The position numbers and the translations under genes are program-made. DNA of 5,393 nucleotides from Cellulomonadaceae bacterium (GTDB lineage: Bacteria > Actinomycetota > Actinomycetes > Actinomycetales > Cellulomonadaceae): positions 1-5,393 of the forward strand of contig JAITCS010000126.1 in NCBI GenBank assembly GCA_031282935.1. Reading direction: 5' to 3'. The notes under the pieces are model-generated. The model was given only the letters and a program-made list of their open reading frames with translations. It was not told the DNA's origin and ran no database searches. This document shows, piece after piece, positions 1 to 5,393 of this stretch. How positions within the stretch are numbered: the stretch's first letter is position 1; every line of letters starts with the position of its first letter.

Positions 1-1
1 C

Positions 2-736
2 TGGGGCACTTCGGTGACCGCGTTCGAGGTGTTGCGCCCGCACACGCAACTAAAAATCACGGCGAACACGGTGGTGGAGATTCTGCCCTCGTTCTCGGGC
101 CTGGAAAACCTCAAGCAGCAGTGCTCGGCGACCTGGGAGGATTTGGGGGCCGACAACGTGCTCAACGCTTTCGCCGAGTTCTTGACCCCCACCCCGGCGA
201 CCACCGTGCCGCGAACCGTGGTTGAGTTGGCGCGCACCGCCACGCGCGATCGCACCCCTTTTGAAGCGGCCGAGGCGATTTGCTTGGCGATCCGTGACCA
301 CCTCGATTACGTGCCCGGCGTTACCACGGTACACACTCCGGCGGCTGAGGCTTGGGAGCACAAACGCGGGGTGTGCCAAGACATGGCCCACCTCGCCTTG
401 GGAGCTTTACGCGCGGTCGGGATTCCGGCGCGCTACGTGAGCGGGTACTTGCACCCGAAAGCGCAATCCGCGATTGGGGAGACCGTCAACGGGGAGTCCC
501 ACGCCTGGGTCGAGTTTTGGGCCGGGGATTTCGCGCACACCTCGATGTCGCACGATTCGGTGCGGAACCCGCGTTGGGTGGGTTACGACCCAACGAACCG
601 GAAGTTCGCTGGCACCGACCACATTGTGGTTGGTCGAGGTCGGGACTACTACGATGTGCCGCCGCTCAAGGGGGTCTATTCCGGCTCCCCTGATTCCTCA
701 CAGGCCGTGACCGTCCAGATCACCCGGATCGCCTAA
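2..736 (+). CDS. Transglutaminase-like domain protein (bacterial Rv2569c type), 5'-partial
   Basis: Protein with a papain-like transglutaminase core. The frame is open to the left edge: the residues before the GTG at 14 continue the beta-rich N-terminal domain usual in this family, so the true start lies outside the window and roughly the first third of that domain is missing. Numbering from the GTG at 14, the catalytic triad is visible: Cys121 in KRGVCQDMAH, His163 in GESHAWVEFW and Asp192 in GYDPTN. The C-terminal GRGRDYYDVPPLKGVYSG block is also typical of these proteins. Such proteins are often annotated as transglutaminase-like cysteine proteases or amidases; the substrate is generally unknown and I cannot infer one here. 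No signal peptide can be judged because the N-terminus is absent. An odd point is an extra stretch of about 15 residues (173-187) between the catalytic His and Asp. The gene converges on the aquaporin gene; stop TAA at 734-736. Family is confident; role is not. Confidence 0.9.
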   Translation, partial: WGTSVTAFEVLRPHTQLKITANTVVEILPSFSGLENLKQQCSATWEDLGADNVLNAFAEFLTPTPATTVPRTVVELARTATRDRTPFEAAEAICLAIRDHLDYVPGVTTVHTPAAEAWEHKRGVCQDMAHLALGALRAVGIPARYVSGYLHPKAQSAIGETVNGESHAWVEFWAGDFAHTSMSHDSVRNPRWVGYDPTNRKFAGTDHIVVGRGRDYYDVPPLKGVYSGSPDSSQAVTVQITRIA

Positions 737-750
737 CTCCGCTTCGGATC

Positions 751-810
751 AAAACCCTACACGGCGCGCAAAAACCCCACCCCGACAGTTCTGTGACCGC
801 CGGAGTAGGG
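751..810 (-). terminator. Probable Rho-independent terminator of the aquaporin gene
   Basis: On the minus strand, starting about 20 bases after the aquaporin stop codon, CCCTAC-TC-CGGCG (810 to 798) can pair with CGCCG-T-GTAGGG (766 to 755): eleven base pairs with one small internal loop. The distal arm is followed at once by TTTT (754-751). The loop between the arms is long (31 bases) but contains a small ACAG/CTGT hairpin that could close it. The plus strand has no T run after the hairpin, so it fits the aquaporin gene better than the transglutaminase-like gene. Seen by eye; no folding energy was computed. Confidence 0.5.
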
Positions 811-829
811 CTTCGCGACAAAGAGGTGC

Positions 830-2008
830 CTAGATCGTGGCGGCGTCGTCCTCAATGTCCGCTACGGTCTGAGCGTCACGGCCAAAGATGATGGGGTCGC
901 CGTCCTCAACCACCACATCGTCAGTGACCAAAAGTTCGCCAGCCTCGCCTGCCGCGTAGCGAATCTGCTCGGCCTTGGCCGTTGCGTCAACAGCGGTGTA
1001 GGTTGTGCCCGCTGGTTCGTAGGTGGCGAGCACCGGGTCGGCGACGTCAACGGCGGTGTACTCGCCCTCGTAGTAGTCGCCCAACTCAGGCAGGTCAGCG
1101 GCGGCAGGGAGGTGGCCCAACCCTGGGTGGAAAGCTCGGTAGAACAGGCCTGCGAGCGCGGCGCCGATGAGCGGCCCGACAATGAACACCCAAAGCTGAC
1201 GCCATAGCGCGGTGTCGTGGCTCAGGATCACCGAACCGAAGGCGCGAGCCGGGTTCAGCCCGCCCCGCGAGATCGGCCACAGCATCAGGTAAAGCATAGC
1301 GAAGGTGAGGCCGACGATCAGCGGGGCATTACCAGCTCGGCGGGCGGCGTGACGGGTGGCGCCCAGCACCACGGCCACGAAAATCGCGGTGAAGATGATC
1401 TCCACCAACAGGGTTACCCCTAAACCGAAAGTGGTGAGCGAGGCGCCGCCCACGCCCTGCGCGGTGGCCTGGCCCAACGGCGACAGGGTGCCGTAACCCG
1501 GAGCGCTCGAACCCAGCAGGGCGCCGCGCGTGGTCTGTAACGCCTCGGCGAAAGAGTCGGGGATAATCGCCCACATCACGAAAGCGGCCAACAGCGCACC
1601 CAGCAACTGACCCACTATGTAGGGCAGCACGTTACGCCACGCGGTGCGACCGGCAATCGCCTTGCCGAGCGTCACAGCGGGGTTGAAGTCACCGCCGCCG
1701 GAAACGTGCCCAACGGCTGCCATCGCTGCCGTCAACGCCAAACCGACAGTCAGTGCCACGATGAGCCAGTTGGTCTGGCCGTACATCGGTGCCCAAACGA
1801 ACGACGCCAAGATCGCCAACGTCAGGATGAACGTGCCCAAGGCCTCTGCGAGCACGCGAGCGAACTCGCCATAACGCGAGCCCCCGTGACCGTGTCCATG
1901 ATGCCCGTGCCCGTGGTGACCGAACCGATGGCCGTGACCGTGATGATGGCCTGCGTCGCCGTCTAGTTCCTCAACGATTGTCACGTTGTCGCTGTCCGAA
2001 AATGCCAT
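830..2008 (-). CDS. Aquaporin / MIP-family channel with His-rich N-terminus and acidic C-terminal tail
   Basis: Membrane channel of the major intrinsic protein family, expected to pass water or small neutral solutes across the cytoplasmic membrane. The 392-residue product is much longer than AqpZ (about 230). Its core (residues 47-292) has six hydrophobic helices, roughly 50-71, 80-101, 127-149, 196-217, 229-246 and 271-291. It carries both pore boxes: NPA at 109-111 (GGGDFNPAVTLG) and NPA at 252-254 followed by Arg255 (GGLNPARAFG). Residues 21-41 hold 12 histidines separated mostly by glycine. The region after 292 is a soluble acidic tail of about 100 residues containing YTAVD twice (317-321 and 337-341). 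The loop joining helices 3 and 4 is long (about 150-195). By alignment with AqpZ in my head, the selectivity-filter positions read Val88, Tyr240, Gly249, Arg255, which matches neither classical water channels nor GlpF. The substrate is therefore left open. ATG at 2008 is preceded by AGGTAGGG, an acceptable ribosome site. It stands alone between a spacer with a possible promoter and a terminator. Confidence 0.93.
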   Translation of the reverse strand: MAFSDSDNVTIVEELDGDAGHHHGHGHRFGHHGHGHHGHGHGGSRYGEFARVLAEALGTFILTLAILASFVWAPMYGQTNWLIVALTVGLALTAAMAAVGHVSGGGDFNPAVTLGKAIAGRTAWRNVLPYIVGQLLGALLAAFVMWAIIPDSFAEALQTTRGALLGSSAPGYGTLSPLGQATAQGVGGASLTTFGLGVTLLVEIIFTAIFVAVVLGATRHAARRAGNAPLIVGLTFAMLYLMLWPISRGGLNPARAFGSVILSHDTALWRQLWVFIVGPLIGAALAGLFYRAFHPGLGHLPAAADLPELGDYYEGEYTAVDVADPVLATYEPAGTTYTAVDATAKAEQIRYAAGEAGELLVTDDVVVEDGDPIIFGRDAQTVADIEDDAATI

Positions 2009-2016
2009 TTCCCTAC
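2009..2016 (-). promoter_or_regulatory. Ribosome binding region of the aquaporin gene
   Basis: The minus strand reads AGGTAGGGAA directly before the ATG at 2008. The purine-rich AGGTAG part lies at workable spacing and supports this ATG over later ones. No other in-frame start fits the hydrophilic, acidic N-terminus that precedes the His-rich stretch. Confidence 0.45.
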
Positions 2017-2043
2017 CTATCTAGTGGAACGAATCCGTGGGTA

Positions 2044-2072
2044 TTCCTATTAGTCACGCTACCGCTAACCAA
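2044..2072 (-). promoter_or_regulatory. Possible promoter of the aquaporin gene
   Basis: On the minus strand TTGGTT (2072-2067) and TAGGAA (2049-2044) are separated by 17 bases and lie about 35 bases before the aquaporin ATG at 2008. Each matches the sigma-70-type consensus at only three of six positions, so this is a weak call supported mostly by its location and spacing. Confidence 0.25.
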
Positions 2073-2085
2073 GGACACATATCCA

Positions 2086-2107
2086 GCTCCGTGCCCAGTC
2101 ACGGCGC
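2086..2107 (-). terminator. Hairpin after ftsK, possible weak terminator
   Basis: Just past the ftsK stop, the minus strand has CCGTG, a six-base loop, then CACGG (2104 to 2089). This is extended by two more G-C pairs beyond a single mismatch. No T run follows, so it is not a standard intrinsic terminator. It may slow or end ftsK transcription in combination with Rho, or may simply be chance. ftsK and the aquaporin gene point the same way, so read-through is possible. Confidence 0.25.
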
Positions 2108-2117
2108 CGCTTGATCA

Positions 2118-5099
2118 CTAGAGGGTTTCCTCAAGGTCATCATCAGCGTCTTGGTCAAATACTTCATCGGTTTGGGCGCGTTCGCCACGAATCATGGCGA
2201 GGGCGTCCGCTAGTTGCTCGGGTTTCACTAGAACCTCACGGGGTTTTGAGCCTTCGGAGGGGCCCACTATGGCGCGGGATTCCATGATGTCCATCAAACG
2301 CCCGGCCTTTGCGAACCCAACACGTAATTTGCGTTGCAGCATTGAGGTGGAACCGAATTGAGTGTTGATAACTAATTCGGCGGCTTGTAATAGCACCTCT
2401 AAATCTTCACCGATATCCTCGGCAATCTTTTCTTTTACCTTTTGCTCGGCCGTGACATCTGGGCGGTATGCGGGTTTGCGCTGTTCTTTCACGTGGGCGA
2501 CTACGGCATGGATTTCGTTTTCGGTAACCCAAGCGCCTTGCGTGCGCAACGGTTTATTCTCCCCCATCGGGATGAACAAAGCATCGCCTTGCCCGATCAG
2601 TTTCTCGGCGCCCCCGTGATCCAAAATGGTGCGCGAATCCACAATCGAAGTGGTGGTGAATGCGAGGCGGGAAGGCACGTTGGCTTTAATCAAACCCGTG
2701 ACCACGTCAACGGAAGGGCGCTGCGTAGCCAAAACCAAATGAATCCCGGCGGCCCGCGCTAATTGGGTGATCCTTTGGATGGCGGATTCAACGTCTTTGG
2801 AGGCCACCATCATCAGGTCGGCTAACTCATCAACGATAACCAAAAGGTACGGATAAGGCGCAACCTTGCGCTGCGAGCCGGGCGGAACCACAACGCTACC
2901 AGCACGAACGGCCGCGTTGAAGTCGTCAATGTGTTTATACCCGAATGCCGCCAAATCGTCATACCGCATATCCATCTCTTTTACCACCCAATCCAGGGCG
3001 TCTGCGGCTTTTCGGGGGTCAGTAATAATCGGAGTGATTAAGTGCGGAATGCCCTCGTAATTGGTTAACTCCACCCGCTTCGGGTCAACCAACACCATGC
3101 GCACCTGATCCGGGGTGGAACGCATCAGTATGGAAACAATCATCGAATTAATGAAACTGGATTTACCTGCCCCAGTGGCGCCCGCAACCAAAAGGTGCGG
3201 CATTTTAGCCAGATTAGCGACCACAAAGCCGCCCTCGACATCTTTGCCGAGCCCAATTACCAGCGGGTGTTCACTCTTGTTAGCGGAGGGTGACCGTAAA
3301 ACATCACCGAGGGATACAATTTCTCGATCCGCGTTCGGGATTTCGATGCCAATCGCGGATTTGCCCGGAATTGGTGCCAAAATCCGAATATCGGCCGACC
3401 CCATCGAGTATGCGATATTCTTTTCGAGGCTCAATATCGAATTGACTTTTACTTTTTGACCCATTTCGACTTCGTAGCGGGTCACTGCCGGGCCCCGGGT
3501 GAAACCTGTGACTTGGGCGTCAATGCTGAACTGCTCAAACACCCCAGTTAAGGTGGTAACTACCCGCTCATTTGCGGCGGAACGAGATTTGTGGGGCGGG
3601 CCGGGCACGAGCAGGTTCACATTCGGTAACTCGTACAACTGGTCGCCGCAAAAAACTTCATTGGCGGCGGCGGGTAATTCGTCCGGGTCTGCGCGGTCGA
3701 GCGCGTCAGCGGAGCTTTCAAGGCTGGACAGGCTTTCGGGGCTAGACAAGCTGCCAGAGCCAACTGCCGTCAAATCCAGGGTAACATCGTCAGGCTCAGC
3801 ACGGCTTGGCTCGCTTTCGACCACGCTGGGCGTGCTGTGCGCACTGGTACCGGCCGCCTGCCGCGACCAGAGCGGAGCCTCAACCCCCGCAGATTCCGGT
3901 GACGGCTCCGCAAAGGCCGCGTCCGCATGTTGGGTGAGCAGCGGGCCGGACAAATCCGCAGGCGGGGCGGTATTCAGAAGTTCGGTCACCACAGCCCGTG
4001 GGATACGCTCGCGGAGTTTTCGCACCCTTTGTGCCGCGTTTTGGCTGTTCGCCCCGTAGTCAAGGGCGGCGGCGTCGGAAGCCGAAATACCAACTACCGG
4101 CGAGGACACCTGCGAAAGCGGTTGGTCGTCCACGTCCGCTGGGGCAGGCGCACGCAACGGGAATCGCCGCAAAGTGGGCGCTTCATCATAAATAGGGGCA
4201 GAATTATTAATGCCGCCCACTTTTTGGGCGTGTAACACTTGTTTCGCGGTAATACGTTGCGCGCGCACCGATTCGTAACTCTTGTCATCGGCGAACAAGT
4301 ACAAAATGATCTGGCTGAACCGCTCAGGGATACGCTTAATAGGTGTGGCGGTAATAACCATGAGTGAAAATAGCCCCAATAAACTGAATATGATCACTGC
4401 CACCGGAGCGCTTAATCCAGCCGCCAGCGGGTTTGCGAAAGCAAAGCCCAGAATTCCACCCGCTTGTTGCAGACTCACCGCCCCATCCCAAACCGTGGGC
4501 AGTTGCTTATAGACGGCAATAAGCGCACAAACCACAATCGCCAATAAAGTGTACCCGAGTGAGATTCTGGAGTTCTCGCCGGGCTTGTCCGGGTGAGCGA
4601 TTATCCGCACCGCAATTATCGCCAAGATAAACGGCACTACATATCCGACTAAACCAAAAAGCCCGCCGATAGCGAATAGAATACCGCGCCCCACTGTGCC
4701 ACTAATCCCGAACCATTGGTGGGCCGCGATTATCACCGCAAACGCGATCAACAATAACGCCAAACCATCGCGGCGGTGTTCCGGGTCAAGATCGGCTGCG
4801 CTGCGATGCACCTTGCGCACCAAACCCCCAACGCCTCCAGCAATCCCAAGCCAGATGGCACGTAACGCCCGCAGCGGCCAAGCCTGCCTTGGCGGGTAAT
4901 CCTCTTCCTCTGTTTCGGCGTACACTGGCTCGAACTCGGTGGCCATGCGCGCTGGAATGTAGTTAGTGGCAGGGGTGGCCGCACTGGGAACGCTGGTTTT
5001 GGTAGATTTTGCCCGTGACTTTGGAACGCTGCGCAAGGTTTCGCCCTGCCATTGCTCCGCCTCGGTTGCCTCCGAAGTCCCCTGCGCCCGCCTTGCCAT
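2118..5099 (-). CDS. ftsK: DNA translocase FtsK (FtsK/SpoIIIE family)
   Basis: Septum-anchored ATPase that pumps double-stranded DNA during division and helps clear and resolve chromosome termini. The 993-residue product has the full family plan. A basic, disordered N-terminus (1-75) leads to about four membrane helices (roughly 112-130, 140-166, 182-198, 230-250). A low-complexity Ser/Pro/Ala/acidic linker (about 270-485) follows, then the alpha domain from about 488. The RecA-like motor has Walker A GATGAGKS (Lys646) and Walker [11 protein letters not shown] (Asp757, Glu758). The gamma winged-helix domain is at about 899-958 ([20 protein letters not shown]), which in relatives reads polar guide sequences such as KOPS. 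An acidic tail closes the protein. All key motor residues are present, so it should be active. I chose ATG 5099 because MARRAQGT resembles family N-termini and the 46 residues available from a GTG at 5237 do not. There is no Shine-Dalgarno motif, which suggests leaderless translation. Base composition is visibly more A/T-rich than in the aquaporin gene. Conjugative FtsK-like proteins are excluded by the membrane and gamma domains. Confidence 0.97.
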   Translation of the reverse strand: MARRAQGTSEATEAEQWQGETLRSVPKSRAKSTKTSVPSAATPATNYIPARMATEFEPVYAETEEEDYPPRQAWPLRALRAIWLGIAGGVGGLVRKVHRSAADLDPEHRRDGLALLLIAFAVIIAAHQWFGISGTVGRGILFAIGGLFGLVGYVVPFILAIIAVRIIAHPDKPGENSRISLGYTLLAIVVCALIAVYKQLPTVWDGAVSLQQAGGILGFAFANPLAAGLSAPVAVIIFSLLGLFSLMVITATPIKRIPERFSQIILYLFADDKSYESVRAQRITAKQVLHAQKVGGINNSAPIYDEAPTLRRFPLRAPAPADVDDQPLSQVSSPVVGISASDAAALDYGANSQNAAQRVRKLRERIPRAVVTELLNTAPPADLSGPLLTQHADAAFAEPSPESAGVEAPLWSRQAAGTSAHSTPSVVESEPSRAEPDDVTLDLTAVGSGSLSSPESLSSLESSADALDRADPDELPAAANEVFCGDQLYELPNVNLLVPGPPHKSRSAANERVVTTLTGVFEQFSIDAQVTGFTRGPAVTRYEVEMGQKVKVNSILSLEKNIAYSMGSADIRILAPIPGKSAIGIEIPNADREIVSLGDVLRSPSANKSEHPLVIGLGKDVEGGFVVANLAKMPHLLVAGATGAGKSSFINSMIVSILMRSTPDQVRMVLVDPKRVELTNYEGIPHLITPIITDPRKAADALDWVVKEMDMRYDDLAAFGYKHIDDFNAAVRAGSVVVPPGSQRKVAPYPYLLVIVDELADLMMVASKDVESAIQRITQLARAAGIHLVLATQRPSVDVVTGLIKANVPSRLAFTTTSIVDSRTILDHGGAEKLIGQGDALFIPMGENKPLRTQGAWVTENEIHAVVAHVKEQRKPAYRPDVTAEQKVKEKIAEDIGEDLEVLLQAAELVINTQFGSTSMLQRKLRVGFAKAGRLMDIMESRAIVGPSEGSKPREVLVKPEQLADALAMIRGERAQTDEVFDQDADDDLEETL

Positions 5100-5111
5100 G
5101 AGTATAACGTA
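5100..5111 (-). promoter_or_regulatory. Possible -10 element for a leaderless ftsK transcript
   Basis: On the minus strand TACGTT (5111-5106) fits the actinobacterial TANNNT pattern and ends six bases before the ATG at 5099, the spacing expected if transcription begins at the A of the start codon. An overlapping TATACT (5106-5101) is closer to the classical -10 but would place the start inside the gene. No good -35 box is seen. No Shine-Dalgarno sequence lies in this stretch, which is consistent with leaderless translation. Confidence 0.35.
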
Positions 5112-5123
5112 GTGAATTACACC

Positions 5124-5181
5124 GCTGAAACTCTGTTGCCGCGCGCGAAGAAATGCAATCGCCTCCCAATCGTGTTTCAGC
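5124..5181. repeat. 8-bp inverted repeat in the rnj-ftsK spacer
   Basis: GCTGAAAC (5124-5131) and GTTTCAGC (5174-5181) are perfect inverted copies separated by 42 bases, just upstream of the proposed ftsK start. They could form a long-loop stem in the transcript or a spaced operator pair. The match is short and could be chance. Confidence 0.3.
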
Positions 5182-5219
5182 CTGGGCGCGGCAGGCTTAC
5201 AACCCCGGACGACCGCAAA

Positions 5220-5254
5220 CCCCGCGACAGATCCCACAACAGTCCCCGCGACAG
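5220..5254. repeat. 11-bp direct repeat after the RNase J gene
   Basis: CCCCGCGACAG occurs at 5220-5230 and again at 5244-5254, start to start 24 bases. A shorter related CGACAG lies at 5259-5264. No function is evident. Confidence 0.4.
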
Positions 5255-5264
5255 GCGCCGACAG

Positions 5265-5393
5265 CTAGACGGTTATGACCACGGGCACGGTCATGGGCTT
5301 ACGGCGCAGGCGCTTTGACCCCCAGGCGGCCACGGTGCGGCGCAGCACATGCTCTAGTTGGTCAGAATTGGTTATGCCATCGCCCAAGGCAAT
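5265..5393 (-). CDS. rnj: Ribonuclease J, C-terminal fragment (cut by the window edge)
   Basis: Last 42 codons of a gene entering from the right, ending at TAG (5267-5265). The peptide includes the run DGITNSDQLEHVLRRTVAAW and then LRRKPMTVPVVITV. This matches the pattern I know from the C-terminus of actinobacterial RNase J (a metallo-beta-lactamase-fold exo/endoribonuclease for mRNA decay and rRNA maturation), where a DGI(T)-xx-LQ-xx-VRRT-VG-x-W segment is followed by RRRPMI-x-PVV near the stop. The catalytic part lies outside the window, so activity cannot be judged. The position directly upstream of ftsK and in the same direction supports the call, since rnj often sits close upstream of ftsK in Actinobacteria. 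The reading frame is the same as that of ftsK. Confidence 0.8.
   Translation of the reverse strand: MALGDGITNSDQLEHVLRRTVAAWGSKRLRRKPMTVPVVITV

Noticed and set aside
50..391. Minus-strand open frame across the transglutaminase-like gene
   Set aside because: Arg/Gly-rich antisense shadow of a frame with a complete catalytic triad.
862..1182. Minus-strand open frame inside the aquaporin gene in another frame
   Set aside because: Ser/Thr/Pro/Arg-rich shadow translation of the G+C-rich C-terminal tail; the aquaporin frame shows clear family motifs.
1886..1948. His-rich segment as a sign of a zinc or cation-efflux transporter
   Set aside because: The membrane core has both NPA boxes and six MIP helices, so the protein is an aquaporin-family channel, not a cation-efflux or ZIP protein.
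3499..4059. Long plus-strand open frame opposite the FtsK linker
   Set aside because: It is antisense to the Ser/Ala/Pro-rich linker of ftsK, whose codon bias keeps the opposite frame open. The translated product is Ser/Ala-rich with no recognisable domain.
2118..5099. FtsK-like gene as part of a conjugative element
   Set aside because: The protein has the four-helix membrane anchor, linker and gamma domain of chromosomal FtsK, sits beside RNase J, and no relaxase, integrase or other transfer gene is present.
5113..5157. Possible leader peptide before ftsK: TTG start after GGGAGG on the minus strand, ending at TAA
   Set aside because: Only three bases separate the putative ribosome site from the TTG, the peptide is about 13 residues with no attenuator-like codon run, and no terminator structure follows.
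5052..5318. Plus-strand open frame over the start of ftsK and the RNase J end
   Set aside because: It overlaps two genes supported on the other strand and its product has no recognisable features.

Overview
The window looks like ordinary chromosomal sequence from a high-to-moderate G+C actinobacterium. The pointers are an RNase J-type C-terminus directly upstream of a long FtsK (a gene order familiar from Actinobacteria), an actinobacterial-style FtsK with a long acidic Ser/Pro-rich linker, and a bacterial transglutaminase-like protein of the mycobacterial Rv2569c type. A member of the Actinomycetales, perhaps Actinomycetaceae, is my guess; nothing here fixes the genus.

Layout from left to right: (1) a transglutaminase-like cysteine protease-fold protein on the plus strand, 5'-truncated by the window edge (2-736); (2) a convergent intergenic gap holding a hairpin followed by a T run on the minus strand, probably the terminator of the next gene; (3) an aquaporin/MIP channel on the minus strand (830-2008) with an unusual histidine-rich N-terminus, a one-residue change before the first NPA box, a non-canonical predicted selectivity filter and a long acidic C-terminal tail; (4) a 109-base spacer with a weak hairpin and a possible aquaporin promoter; (5) ftsK on the minus strand (2118-5099), complete, with four membrane segments, linker, motor and gamma domain; (6) a 165-base spacer with no stop codon in the ftsK frame; (7) the last 42 codons of a ribonuclease J gene on the minus strand, running in from the right edge (5265-5393).

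RNase J and FtsK lie in the same direction and may be partly co-transcribed. One processes RNA and the other pumps chromosomal DNA at the division septum, so their adjacency is conserved synteny rather than a shared pathway. The aquaporin appears to be its own transcription unit, and the transglutaminase-like gene belongs to a unit starting left of the window. I found no mobile element, CRISPR array, RNA gene or origin. No convincing new multi-gene system is present. The most unusual item is the aquaporin, with its His-rich and acidic extensions and altered pore residues.
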